A stretch of 64,000 nucleotides of DNA, from the NCBI GenBank assembly GCA_013400155.1, contig VXBM01000023.1:1991929-2055928 (forward strand), in the 5' to 3' direction. Made by a program: the position numbers and the translations under genes. The DNA comes from Helopsaltes ochotensis. Taxonomy: Eukaryota; Chordata; Aves; Passeriformes; Locustellidae. Under the pieces are notes generated by a model that saw nothing but the letters and a program-made list of their open reading frames with translations, did no database searches and was not told the DNA's origin. Position 1 is the stretch's first letter; each line of letters begins with the position of its first letter. This document shows positions 38,792-52,020 of the stretch, in pieces.

Positions 38792-41700
38792 GTGAGTAGA
38801 CAGCATTCCCTTGCTGATTCAGCTGAATGTACTGGCACATCATCACGGGATAAAAGCTGAAGTATTTTCACTGACTCACACAGGTCCAGAGATCCTGTTA
38901 GATCTATCCCAGTCTATGACAGTGGATAGAGCCTGTGGGTGTCAGTGCTCTAGGATTGCAAAGGACAGGAGGGGAAATCCCTGGCGGGACAGAATTTGGA
39001 TCCTGTCTAACACACCAAGGAGAACAGAGACCTTCCACCCTGCAAAAGGTATGAGCTGCAGGGCTGCACAATGGAGAACCTCGCAGCAGTTTAGGTTCGT
39101 CTCTGAATCCGGCCTTCGGTCTCCGAGTGGCTCCACATGCCAGGGCACAGTGTCCCGGCATTAAAAATACCAAGGCTGACAGATAGTGTTTATTAATAGC
39201 ATGAGTGGTGTTTATTGCTGAGCAACAGTCAGCAGCTCGGAGGTTACTGCTGTTACAAGCCAAGGTCTGAGAGCATTGCCACATTGCTCCATTCTCAGGG
39301 GAGAGAGGCTCCATCTCTGGAGGCAGAACCCATGGGGAGAGGGACTTAGCTGCCTCGAGGACCTGCTGTGAATGCAAAGGAGCAGGTTACAGGCGTAGCA
39401 TCCTGGCCTGAGACACAGGACAGCCCCCACGGACTGGGGGACCCCAGCGCCCCGGAGTGACTGCTGTAGCACCCAGTGCAGTTTGTGCAGATGGGTGCAG
39501 AGCAGACACCAGCGCTGAGCACCTGCCTTCTTCCCAACACCTGCGTTCAGCCGTACATCAGGCACCATTCTCTCTCCATGAGGAGTCTTGGTCTCCTGGG
39601 GCCTCTGTGTGGCCCCCCTGCTCTGTCCCTGTCCCTGCTTCTGCCCCATAGTCCCTGCCAGGCTCTAGGCACCAAGCTGCTGTTCAGAACATTGGTTTTT
39701 AACATCTTTGTTTCACAGGAAAGGAAACTGAGCTGTAGAGAGGAGAAATGATTCACCAAGAGTGATGATCTACTGCTTGTGTTCCAGAGATCTCCACAGA
39801 TTTCATGACTACATCTCAGTGATCCAGAAGAATCTACAAAGTAGGACAGTTTGCTGGGTGTTCTGCAAAGATCTACATACCCAAATTATCTGAAAAGCTC
39901 CAAAACAGCCCTGAAAGAGGAGCAGGGGTTCAGAGACTGAAAAAACTTGCAACCTAATAAGCTGTTGTCATTCCCCAGACTCATAGTTCATACTCTGGCA
40001 CTGGAGGCCAAATTCACTTTTCAGCAGACATTTCTTTCCAGTTTTTGATCTTACCATCCCAGCAGACTTTATGTGATGCTTCCCATGCTCCAGGCTTCTC
40101 TCCTGAAAAGCTGTACTTCCTAGTTTTTACCAGTTTATGCTTAAAACACTACTGCACAAGTGTGCTACAAGCAACATCCCACTTCACTTTTTCTCCTAAT
40201 TTTTTCCTTTCTCTTTGTCATCACAGGCAATATGCAGGCGTCTCCCAGAGAATTTTAGCCTGGATTATCTCATTACATATTGCTCCAAGGGAGGATGAGT
40301 TGCAGCTGGGAAGCTGCTCCATCCTGCCCCACACAGCCCACTGCACACCTGGAAATAACATTACATGACTGATGAGTGCTTGTCCCAGTCAAAGCCTGAC
40401 TTTCCTTTACAGCCAGGCAGTGAGGAGCAAAGGCCCAGGGACAGGCTGAGATGCAAGTGGAAGCCGTGCATTGCACAGCACACAAAACTTCTGCTCAACA
40501 CTCACTGCCTGCTATCAAGGAATCTCTGAGCACTCAACAGAGGCCACCAATTAATTCTTTAACTCCTCACTGCTAATTCACTTACAGATCATGCCCCAGG
40601 GCAGCTCAGTACTGTTATCATCACTGTGCCCTTATCACCACTAACAGCTGAGGAAACTGAGGCACAGACCAGAGTAGTGATTGACACCGCATTAATTAGG
40701 AAACATGGGACAGAGCTGGGAAGACAACCCAAGACTCCCAGCTCTGGCAGAATATCAAGGTACAGAATCACCTGTAATGCACAACACCACAACTTCTAAT
40801 TTCTTTTACACCAAGACAAAACAAAGGGTTTGGCAAAAAGAATCTTCCATAGATGCTGCAGTTTTGGTTTGTCTTGGCTACAGGATCCTATCCAAAACTC
40901 CTTTCATTCTCTGGAGTATCCTCCAAGTAGATTTCCCATCCTTACATTGTCTTCCATCTTTACTCACACCCTATCACCCTCAGTGAGTTAGGGACCAGTC
41001 ATCCAGTGCTAGCCAGCACCCCGGACTCAAAGGATTCACTGTTTCCTGGTGTCCTCTGGGCTGCTTGGATTGAAAGAGCCAAGGATCTAGTTCAGAGGTA
41101 TCCACAGAAAAGATTTTTGTCACTAGCATGTTCACACACTTATCATCTAAACGAGAAAATGAGGAGTCTCTGGATGCATTAGCATCTGTTCACACAGGCA
41201 GGTTTGCGTGGAGATGCTGATCAAGCGCACAGGCCTCTTGCGCTCTCAGCACAGCAAAAGCAAGGTGCCTTCTCTCCTCCCTCAAGGACCCTCAGTCTGG
41301 GTCAGGGAGCTGGGCCGTGGATGTTTAGTCTGGAGCGGTCTGTGGAACACGATTTGGTGGTGTTCCCGTGATATTTCACACAATAAGCTTAGGGAGGACA
41401 ATGCAGTTGCTTTGTGAGACATGGTGATGCTGTGTCTTGTGACACAGCCTATTAGCAGATTGGCTAATGCTGGGTGTGCAGCTGCTTTCTGTCACGGGAA
41501 AGGCTGAAAGCAGCCAGAATATACCTGTGAATCCTGCCTCTAATTATTTAGAGCAAAACACACTGTGCTCCTGGTATTCCCGCATCTGTGTACCTTGCAC
41601 ACACATTAAAAATGTGTTTAAAAAGCCAATAACCCGAACAGAATTTCCCCTTTATGCCTTACTGAAATCCTGCTGAGTAAACAGGATTAGGCTTGAAATA

Positions 41701-44239
41701 GGCTATGGCAGAGATACGAGGAAAGACACACAGATGCCCATATTTCTTTCAATGAAGAAACTTGCTAATCAGCCAAATGGATTTTGCTACTTCTGCTTAA
41801 CCCCAGCTGCCTCTACAGCCCCTGTTTAAAACATTTTGCCTCTTTACAGGATCTGTCTGGCAGCCCTCCATCACTGCCTAATTGTGCTGTGGTGGGATGT
41901 GAAACAGCCTGATGAGGGAACATAACATTTTTCCCTTAATTTCACCAAAGCTGAGATTCCCCCTTCTTGCTAAGGGTGACTTGGTGCTAGCAAGAATCCC
42001 AGCAGTGAACTTCCTGTGAACTGATGGGAACAGCCCTTCTCCTGGAGCAAGGAGACAGTATCTGAGAGTTGTGGATGGAAAAATGAGGTAGTCAGCTAAT
42101 AAAGAAAATTAACCCAGTGGACATGATTTGCCTACATTGTCCAAAGCTGGAGTTCTTTTATAAGGCTTGCCGCAGAAAGCTCTTAAGGATAACTACTAAT
42201 CCCTGGATAAGGGTCAAAGTTCTTGCTGGGCATTAAAACTTGGTGATGTGATTAAAGAAAAAGTGAAAACTTGCTGCTCGGAGCAGAGCCTCCAGTGAGG
42301 AAGCTGCAGGGTGCCAGCGCTCTGGTTGGATCTGAGTGATCCCAGGACACTGGGGCTGAGGAGCTAATGGGTTTGGCTCATGGTGCTGGGATGTCTGGGG
42401 TGCCTGAAGGTGATGTAAAGATACTTAGATGTGAAGCAGTGTAACAGCCCTCTGAAATGGCCCCCAGATAGGCAGAAGGTGAGTACGCTGGCAAAGAACA
42501 TCTGGAACTTCACCTTTTCACAAACATTTCTTGAAGGTCCCCTCTGGGAAAAAAAATACTTAGCAGTTGCTGTGGATACCCCTGATAGGATGTCTGGGGT
42601 TTGTATGTATTTACAACCCAAGAGGCAAATAGAGCTCAAGTGACCTAAAACTGGGTGAGAAACTGTAAAATATCCACAGCAAGACAAGGATGTATATACA
42701 GCTCCCTCCCAGGCTTAGGAAAGGTCTGAGATTGACAACACCAGAAGACAGGGACTGGATTAAAAATAGGGTGGAACCTGGATGTAAAGGGACATGGCAA
42801 GAGCCAGAAGAGCAGAGTCTGAAGCATGCCTGAGGGGACTCACTGGCAGGATTCAAGGCTAGGAAGGAAAGTGCTGCCAAACCACTTGCCCAGCTGAACC
42901 TCACAACACTTTGAAAATGAATGCAATCTGGGCACGTTTGCCTTCTGAGCTCTTATATATTTGGATTTCATGCCTTCAGGAGCATGAAAGACCAAAGTCT
43001 TTTGGTTTGGCTAAAAGCAGGTAGTTTTTCACACCACACTGGTCTTGTGCTGGTGTAAGTAGCACAAGATTCTGAGCTTTGGCCATCTTGGGCTCTAGCA
43101 GGCGCTTCTTCATCTGCATAGTCAATAACCACAGGATCTCATAACCCTCCTGTCTAGAGCAGGGCTTTCTGTGGCAGGGGGAGGCCAAGAGGCTGCCCAG
43201 GGAAGGTGCATCAGGTGCTGGGGAGGATGGAAGCTCAGGCCCTTCTGCAAACCCTCACCATGAGTTTTCCAGCACTCAAAGCAATTCACAGCAGTTGGAA
43301 ATGTGTCCATGGCAATGCAGGAGGTTTCATAACTGGGAGGGTTCTCTGCAACTGGGGCTGCCAGGTAATCTCAGACCTGCCCCACCCCACTCCTGAGACA
43401 CAGCCAGCCTACTCCTCATCCTCCCACCTCACCTCACAGGTCATCCCTTACCTTCTATCCTCATTACCTTTGCACTATGCCCGACCTCACCCAGCCAACA
43501 AAGACCCTCCTGAGCTGTGCCTTGTTGTTCCCCCTCCCCACTATCCCCCTATCCTGTTTGCTCCTGTCTCCTTCCTAAATACCAGATGGAAGGAGATGCT
43601 GTTGTTACCCAAATACCTGTTGAGGTTCTCTCTCAAATGATGGAGAGGAGCAGGGAGATGTGACTGCCACTGGGACTGTGTGGTGAGGGGCCAGTGACTT
43701 ACCTGCTTTGGGAGAAAGTATACAGAGAACCCTAACCATTTCAACAAGATGGGAAGGCTTCTACTAACTGGACATAAAATAAGAATTAGTAAATGGCACT
43801 TGCTGTCTTTCAAGGATCCCAAAAAGGAGGATGGAATTTGTCTTATGCATGGAGGAATCAAGGCAAGAGAGGGAAAATGAGGTATCAGTGATCCAGTTGG
43901 GAACTGGACTCAGGTCCCTCTCTTCCCACACCTCTGCTCTGTTCTACAGACCAGGACTTGCTGACTCCCACGGTTCCTTCAGCTGTGCTAGGCAATCCGT
44001 ATCTGATGGTGAGGCAGAAACACAGCTCACCAGATGATCAAGCATAGCTACGTGCAGGACCACACTGCATCCACTCTGTGGGCACCACCACCACCCCAGC
44101 ACTGGCAGCCCCAGCAGCCTCCTGACTCAGCAGCACCAAGGAGAAGGTTCTCCCATGAACTCCCCGAGCTGGCACCTCCACCAGAAGTGATTGCAAATTC
44201 CAGAGCAAACTGAGAAATCCTCCAAAAGGATTTAGAGAG
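38792..44239. other. Intergenic, no gene seen
   Basis: About 5.4 kb without a recognised exon, RNA gene or transposon. Short open frames on both strands overlap and carry no domain I know. Confidence 0.6.
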
Positions 44240-44760
44240 ATTAGAAATGAGCAGGAAACAAAATGAGATTTAACTTGGGAAAAGACAAGCTAATGTATCT
44301 GGGGCAAAGCTGCTTTGCAGTGGGAGGGGACACCCTGGAAAGAATTGCCAGAAGAGGTTGAGAAAGAGCAACCATGGAGAGATGCATCTAGACAGAGATG
44401 TAAGGGGATATGTTCAGAGCCACCTGTCTCTTCTGTGTGTGATCGGAGAGATTTACCTTTGAGCACGTTCAGCAGTAGACAACTTTTGAGGGGAAAGAAG
44501 TATTATTTTTATATATGAAAGGTGTTGGGATATAAGAAAGAGGAATGATAGAGGGCAGAGCTTGATGAGCTGACACCATGGGATTTAAAGATCCATTTTA
44601 CATCACTGGCCAAGAAATTACTCCAGAGGAGACGTAATCAGACTCTACAAGCATATGAGAGGGTCTACGTCTGAGAGAAAGGGAACACACCTACAGACAC
44701 ATTTGCAAACTTAAGGGTGAAATTAAGTCAGAGGAAAGAGAAGGCAAAGATAAGGACAGA
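44240..44760 (+). mobile_element. Possible old CR1/L3-like LINE remnant
   Basis: The stretch contains motifs in the order expected for the 3' half of a CR1/L3-type LINE: a GAGATTTAACTTGGGAAAAG plus CTAATGTATCTGGGGCAAAG segment, then GGAGACGTAATCAGACTCTA and CAAGCATATGAGAGGGTC. These resemble decayed copies of the 'aaatgcaaagt-cacctggg' and 'gagacctaat-tacaa-tatct-aagg' segments of such elements. The match is by eye and loose; this could be chance. Confidence 0.25.
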
Positions 44761-47700
44761 GTCCAGGCAGTGCAACTGCTTAGGCTGTTCAGGACAGCAG
44801 CACACGGTTAACAAGACAACCTAAACCCACAAATTGTTCCTCTTGAGATGTCTCTGAGTCCGTGACTGGTCCCAACAATTCAGCAAGGGTGTGGATCACA
44901 CTCAGTCCCACAAAGTGACTCACAAAAGTCACAGCCACTTGCACTATACATCCAGCCACCCCAGTGGGGTACTGGTGCAGAGGGCAGTGCCACTCCCTGA
45001 CTCATCAGCACCTCCTCCGGCAGCTCAGCCCGTTCTCCCAGGTGCTGTATATCGACTAGGTCTACACTGCACATCCACAACACACACTTCTGGGAAGCCA
45101 GTACTGCAGCAAAAAATTGGCCCTCAGCCCCAAGACCAGCCTCAGATTAGTCACTGAATAACTCAGGATGATCCTATGACTCATAATTTATTATGCCTAT
45201 GAAGACTGGAAACAATCATATCCCGTGCCGTTTACCCCCATTCACCATACTACCAGTAGTGAGATAAACCAAAGTAAGTAGAAGTTAGCTTTTTATCCCC
45301 AGGGGCAACACCTTTGAACAAACATAATCTGCTCAGGAGTCTTCAGGCTGCTTCTCCCAGATGTGAGGTTGTTGCAGTGCAAAAAAAAAGACTCGAACCT
45401 TCCAGCAAGCTGCCCAACATAAGGAAGGGGACTTGAAAGGGGAATGGGCAAATCGGAGCTGTGAAGAAAAAAAAGTAGAGATGATCAACAGGAAGTTGCC
45501 TTTCCAGAAGTTAGGATCTGCAGAGGCATCTGAGCAACCAGGTGAGGGGTTTCTTTGAAAGGAATCAGTCCCATCATAAATCTTTACTGGGGCTTTTGCT
45601 TCTGCATTCTTGCTGTCACAGTTGAGGACAGAAGGAAGGGCAGGGAGGGATGCTGGTGGGAGCCTTGCTTCTGGAGAAGAGGCCAGTGACACAAACATAT
45701 ACTCCCTGGTATCCATATGTTTGTGGCATTGGCTGGATCCAGTGCCAGCACGTTCTCTGTAGGCGAGAAGGACAGGAAGGCCAGGCAGTGAGATGGCAGT
45801 TTGGGCACCTTTCCAAAGTGTACACCAAGGCTCAGGAAAGAGCTATGGGCAAATGAAGGTGAAAGGCTCAGGCCTTAAAATCTCTGAAGAGGTGATGGAA
45901 CTGAATTACTTGCGTAAGTTGATAATTTTGCTCATCATGTGCTACTTCTGAGCTGTCAGTGGGGCTTGCAGCTAAGGGGTGAGGTCTCCCCTGTTTATCT
46001 CCCCTTAGATAATGCTCCCATTGAGAAGGGTTACAAGGGCTCAAAGGTTTGCATCAATCACACCCTTCCTTCACCACAGACCCATTTGACCAAGATTTAG
46101 AGGTAATGCCATCTGGGGCCAAAGCTTTTCACCTCGAAGCTACCACACATGTTGGGAGCGAGGCATCCTGACCTGCATCCCAGATTGTTTTGGGATTACA
46201 TGAGCCTCCCTGGGGAATGTTCAGCAGGAACTGACACTCATCGCCAGTCCTGGCAGGGGGCTGAGCAGAGCCAGATGCCCTCCCTAGCCTGGGTCCCACC
46301 ACACAACACACTCCAAGCATGGATCGCACCAACAACTCTCAGAATAGCTGACAAAGGAGGTGTCAAAGCAAGACCCAAAGTAAAGCTCTCCTGTACTGGC
46401 ATCAGGCTTGCACAACACCTTCTCCCTGCTGCAAGTACCAGGCTTGGGCAGGAGATGGGCAATGTGGTGGGCTGGGCAGCAGAAGTGCCTGGCTGCTAAA
46501 CACACAGAAAACCCTATGACAGCTATGCAGTGGGCAGCCCCAATGCCTAAAGAGATGCTTGGGCCTATGCAGGCTAGGGAGAGATGAGGCTTTTTTTTTC
46601 ATTCCCAAAGAAGTGTTTGGAGCATCTGAAAAAGCGAGGTAAAAATACAGAGCATGAACCAGCAAGATTATCCCCATGTCACATCATACAGGTATAGCCC
46701 AGAACTGCAAATATTTCCTGACGTCTCTCAGTCGTGGATGGGAGGCAGCTCAGGCAGCAAGTTTAAAGAAATCCTTATGGAAAGGCTTTTTTGGCCTTAG
46801 GAAGCCAGCCTTGGGCAGGTAAACATGTGGCACTCGCCCAACAAGCCCCTTTACCTTTATATGTCTGTAACCACCTCACTCAGAACAGCAAGTTGCACCT
46901 CTGGAGATACTATCCTGAGGTAGGCAGTCGGCAAACCTCTGACATTTGAAAGGGAACCTGACCCTTCTCCCCGTCATGAAGCAAAGCCCCTGTGGTCCTC
47001 CCACCTCTCCACACCAAAGGGCAAGCCTTCTCCAAAGCTGTGGTCAGGCACTCTCTGCATTCCTTTCACATCCTCCTTCACTGCTGTGCACGGGATATCA
47101 CCTCCCCACTCTTATCCACAACTCGCCACCTCTTACGAGATATGGGGTTCTTGGCTGGAGGTCCAGGCACGAGTGCCTGGCACTCTGGGATGGCCAGCAG
47201 CTCAGCCACCCCATCGTGCAGGGTGTCAGGTGCAGTGGGGCACAGCAAGGGCCAGCAGCTGCTTCTGGGGTGGCACAGTGCCACCAGGGCCACATTGGCC
47301 TGGCCCCAAATAGGGAGCTGGGAGAAAGCACAGTGCTTGCCCAGACCAGGACTGCAGACCTCATGCTGGATGATCTGGATTAGCCTGGAATTGCAGCCGT
47401 CCCAAGCACAGAGACTGCCTGCACACTCACCACATGGACTACTATAAAAATACCCATCTCTCACTACCAAAGGTCCCATTGGGCAGACAGTGGAGGACAT
47501 GGCCTGTGAAATTAATTTCCTTTGAGCTTCCAAGGTCCTTTGTGGGACCATGCTGAAGGATAGATTTATAGGCATTTCTAACACAGACACTGTAGGTGGT
47601 GGTGGAGCCCAAGCTGAGCCTGGCTGACTTACAGACCTGATGAACAGAGCAAGACATCAGCAACAAGGGGTTAAACCAGCTAGCAAGTGCCAAAAGGGAA

Positions 47701-49830
47701 AGACAGACAGGGTTTCCGACCAAAAGCACCCTTTATTCCATTGCCAGTGAGATTTTCTGTTGTGTCTGCCCAGGGCACCCTTTTCTGCCTTTCACGGTGC
47801 CTCCGCTCTCTGAATCACACAGAATAAATGCAGCAGGCATGAGGAAAGCATCAGCTGGCTGCCTGAAGATAGTAAGTATTTTAATTAGCCAGCCACCAAA
47901 ACGTGGACGTGACCAGAAGCCTTTCAGGGAAAGTTCTCGTGCAGAGGGTGAAAGGCTGTATGACGAGATCAGAGTGCCAGCCTGAAAAACCTGGCCTCCC
48001 TCCATGTGTCCTTGCCTCACCTCAGGCCAGGGCACAGGCGAGCCAGGTGCAAACTCTGGGTAGGGTAAGGGACAACTGCTCTCCTACATCCCAGCCTCTC
48101 CAAAGGCAGGGTTCTCAATCATGTACAGCCTCTCCAACCAGCCTGAGCTCACTTCCACCACCAAGCTATGATCACTTTCCTCACAAGAGATGACAGCACA
48201 GTTATACCCACCCTGGAGAATAAAGAGATGGATTGCTTCCAGGGCCCCAGGTATCCCCTGTCAGAGCTGGCTTGGGGAGGGTCTTGCTGCAATTGTTTGA
48301 GGCAGCTACCTTCACTCTGCTGCATCCACACAAACAAATTCTGTGAGTTGTCCCATCTGAAATATGCCATCCAGCCACTGTATCATGAAGTAGGTGGCTA
48401 CCAGGTCACCTCACTCTGCAGATATCCTACTTCTCCTGAGCCCTTAGACGTAGGAAAAGAGAGGGGCACCAGGAGTAGCCAGCCCAGCTTGCCATTGGTG
48501 GGACAGGGTTTGATGTGTTTGGTTTGATGAGGGTTTGATGTGTTGTGACTGACAGGAACACGATGACTCATCCATCCAGGAGACCTGGGTCCCTTTGTGC
48601 TGAGATTTCACATCCAGGTCAGCCCAGGGGAGAAGCACTTACCTGCTGGTTTCAATTTTTCCAATTTGATGACTTGTAAACATTTCCCAGGTCACAAACA
48701 GGCAGTGCAGGTTTCCTGAGGATAGGCTTGCTTTTTTCATCACTTTGCACAGCCACAAGCAAAAAAGCCCATAGATCCACACAGAACAAAAACCAGTGGT
48801 GAGTTGACAAGGGAAGTAATTCCTTGGGCTCCTCATGCAGAAATATCCTGGTGGCTCATGTTCTCACCTCACCACTGCAGTCCACAAGACGTTACTGAAC
48901 ACAGTGAACCAAAGTGTCCTCCGGTACTCATCCTCTTCCCTCCGCTCCACCCTCTGCTGAGGCAGTGACTGCAGGTCCACCTGTTGAGCTACCTGAGTCC
49001 ATCCTAAATAGAAGCCAGATTCTTTACCTTTGCAAGAGCAGGAATGATGCAGCCATGAACTCAGTGGTCTGTATTACCCTCAGTGAGTTGCCTCCCAGAC
49101 ATCCAGGAAACATCCTGCACGCTCCTTTCCAGTGTGGACAGATGACTGACATGACACGTTCATCTCCATGGATGATGAGGAAATGACACCACTGCTAAAG
49201 CTTTTCCTTCTAGACCCCAAAGCACATCACGAAAGATGCAATGGTATCAAGATCCCTCATGAAGTGATGAGCACTGTCAGAGCTACACAGTTTTTTGTTC
49301 AATGTCATCCAGGATGGCAAGGTCTTGGCTGAGCCATCACTGACAGCGAGTTACGTACACACAGGTCCAACTGCAAACACCAAGTCCATTACCAGAAAGG
49401 GCAGGCTCACAGCATTACTTTCACTTGGATTGTAAATTCCACCAGGATTGCATCTACTCATGCCTGTACAGTACCCAGCTCACGGGACTTGGCTCCTGAC
49501 GAGAGGCAGGGTTGGGACCATCCACACACTGCTCGGCATCAGGCTGGGAAGGAACCCAGGAGTCCTGCCCCCTTGGTCCTGCCCGTGACACCACCCTCTT
49601 CTCACCAAGCAGGGAACTCAGGCTGAGCTCCACACAAGGATTCTGGTGCCTACCTCCCATTCATTTCAACGGGTTTTAGGTACCTAGATGCTTTTGGAGG
49701 CTCTGGGCCCAAATCCAAGTCCAACTGGTAGGTTGCTGATGCCCTGTAGCCTCCAGAGGCAATGCGGGAGAAACTGTTACACAATGGAAGAAAACCAGGA
49801 TGCAAGGCAGAAGGAGAAGGCAAAGGAAAT
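44761..49830. other. Region just 3' of VEGFA, no gene seen
   Basis: About 5 kb of unique-looking sequence. Open frames of 145-170 codons around 46946-47590 overlap one another on both strands in GC-rich DNA and show no domain. A 14-base direct repeat (GGGTTTGATGTGTT, period 25) lies at 48506-48544. No repeat family was recognised. Confidence 0.6.
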
Positions 49831-49849
49831 CAAGGTCAGAATTAAATTC

Positions 49850-49855
49850 TTTAAT
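49850..49855 (-). terminator. VEGFA: VEGFA distal poly(A) signal ATTAAA
   Basis: On the minus strand, TTTTGTATTAAAGAATTTA is followed by ATTCTGACCTTGATTTCC. The human VEGFA message ends, as I recall, with the same TTTTGTATTAAAG context and is cleaved just after ATTCTGATCTCA, so cleavage here is expected close to 49831. The TTGATTTCC that follows is a modest downstream U-rich element. Confidence 0.8.
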
Positions 49856-50156
49856 ACAAAAAAAAGTTTGTTTGTCGTCGTCGTCGTTGTTTTAAGATAT
49901 ATCTGTAATTTCTTTGTTTAAAAATAAATATGTACTAAGGAATATCTTGAAAAAATTCACTAGACACAATATGTAGTGTTAATATCTTTTTTCCCCGCAA
50001 TTATTACAGATAAACAGTAGCACCAATAAATAAAATGATAACAAATATTAAAATTAAAAAGGAGAGAGATTCAAGATGTAGAATTTTCTATTTTTTCCTG
50101 TTTCTTCTTTTTACATATATAAAAAAATCGTAGTGTCTATTTAATCCGAATCACAC

Positions 50157-50213
50157 ATATACATAAACATATATATATATACAAACACATAGCCAAATAT
50201 ATATATATATAGT
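50157..50213. repeat. TA-rich tract in VEGFA 3' UTR
   Basis: Two (TA)n runs are separated by ACAAACACATAGCCAAA. The human UTR carries a similar pair of ATATAT runs around a TTTGTGTG segment as I recall, so the tract is probably old. Confidence 0.75.
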
Positions 50214-50369
50214 ATGTAGATGTATATCTAACCGTTGTCTCAATAGGAATGTGTAGGGGTAGGTGTTAGAGAAATTATTTAAATAACTGCCCATAACATG
50301 CTACTGAGTCTGCCAACAATTGGGGAGAGACGGGATGGGACAACAGGAAGGTTAAATTTATACACAACC

Positions 50370-50372
<3 letters not shown>

Positions 50373-50411
<39 letters not shown>

Positions 50412-50430
50412 NAAAAAAAAAAAAAAAAAA
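50373..50430. repeat. 58-base poly-A (poly-U in VEGFA mRNA) with one N
   Basis: The plus strand is A throughout except N at 50412. It sits inside the VEGFA 3' UTR, between blocks that match the human UTR (a GTACC motif on one side, an ACTGGTTGTGTATAAA stretch on the other). The length is likely not exact, since the N suggests uncertain base calling in a homopolymer. Confidence 0.9.
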
Positions 50431-50473
50431 GGAGGTACGGCTTATAAATAGTTGAAATTAAATATTAACAAAG

Positions 50474-50480
50474 AATACTG
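50474..50480 (-). promoter_or_regulatory. miR-200b/200c/429 seed match in VEGFA 3' UTR
   Basis: In mRNA sense the sequence is CAGTATT, complementary to the AAUACUG seed of the miR-200b/c/429 family. It lies in a block (TTCAGTATTCTTTGTTAATA) that also exists in the human 3' UTR as I remember it. VEGFA is an established target of this family in mammals. Function in this bird is inferred. Confidence 0.5.
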
Positions 50481-51189
50481 AAAAATCCCTACTCTTTAAT
50501 TAAATTATCTGTTTAATTTCTAATTTAAAAAGGGATATTAAATAAGTATATAAAACACTTTCTCTTCCCTCCCCCGATCGGAAGCCTCTGTCTTGCACAC
50601 GATGCAGCATCAGTATTCTACATTGCAGATGCAAGCACCCACCCGTGTGTGTTTTCTCTCCTTCTGAAAGTCATCAGTCGGATGGGGAGATCCTAGTGGT
50701 TAGTAGTCGCTTGTTGTGAGTCTGTTTTTAGACTGTCTTGTCTTTTTGGAAGCTTTCCGTGTTGTACATTATCAGGCGTTGAAAATTCAATTCCAGATGA
50801 CGTTTGGCAGCATTCTGACACAGACGGAGTACCTTTTTGATTATTATTATTATTAATAATAATTTTAATCACAGAACTAGATTATATATATCCACATAGA
50901 TGTACAAACACACTTTCAGGGGTGTGTGTGTGTGTGCACGCGTAAGGTGGGTTTCACGTACACCACAGCCTACACTGCAGATACACACATAGCCAAGAAC
51001 CTCATGACACAGCTAAGGGACTCCAGCTGCCTTCACATTTGATTCCCCAGCCCAAGACATGGAAAAGGGGCCTGATATTTACAGTACGTCATTAAAAAAA
51101 AAAATCTTGACGTTCGTAAGGGTCATTTACACTGGGCACGCAAACTGAAGGCAGCAAAAGTTGCTTTCTTTTTTCCCCCCTTCAATCTT

Positions 51190-51318
51190 GGCATACATAT
51201 ATATTATTTTTTTATATATATATATGTATAAAAATAAATATATATATATAAAAAAGAGAAAACCACATACATACATACACACAAATGCATACATTCACAT
51301 ACATACACACACACCCCC
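51190..51318. repeat. TA-rich and CATA/CA-rich low-complexity tract in VEGFA 3' UTR
   Basis: The plus strand runs through TATATATTA motifs, then CATACATACATACACAC and ACACACACACCCCC. The mRNA sense is GU/UA-rich. It is a simple-sequence tract, not coding. Confidence 0.8.
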
Positions 51319-52020
51319 ACTACTGTGTATATACTTTTGATTAATATCCCTTTCCAGAAATGTTCCATAAGCATCTTGGATGCTCTTGAGTGGCAGCTCT
51401 GTGCATGAAGAAAGCAGACAGTGCTGAGCAACTGCGTGGCTATGCACCGGTCCCCATTCTTGCTTCAGCACACTGTAGACCTTGTGTCCTTCTGCAGCCA
51501 CCAAGGGCGGGAAATCTAGACTCCTGTGATAATTCCTTGAACAGAAAGTCAGTGCGCATGAGCTGCCCACCATCCTTAAGAGAAGCCAGCACATCTCTCT
51601 GGCAAAGGTTCTACAGCGAATATAGTCAACGCAAAATGTACACTGACATCCCATGTCCCAGCAAGGCAGGCAGGTTATGAGACGAGTAAGGGCGAAGGTT
51701 GGGGGAAGAGAGGGGAGGAGGAATCCTTGATCACGGAGATGGCCATTTCCTTGGCCTTTGACCCATCGCACCCTAGGATGCCGCTCTTTGGAACTCCCTG
51801 CCCATCCTCTCCATCACCTCTCCTCCCTGTCCCAGGCGAGGAGAAGGTGGTTTGTGGTACAGCACACTCTACAGAGAAACAGCGGAGGCCGCACAAGTCA
51901 ACTAGAGTTAAGAACTTTACACCCAGCGCTTCTACTCAGTCCAGTCTTAGCTTGTTTCTTATGCCCCAAGTAGCCCGCTTGTGTCCACAGCAGTCGGGTA
52001 TTATCCAGTGAAGACACCAA

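Noticed and set aside
46946..47590. Open frames of 145-170 codons on both strands
   Set aside because: Opposite-strand and alternative-frame overlaps with no recognisable family; best explained by GC-rich composition.
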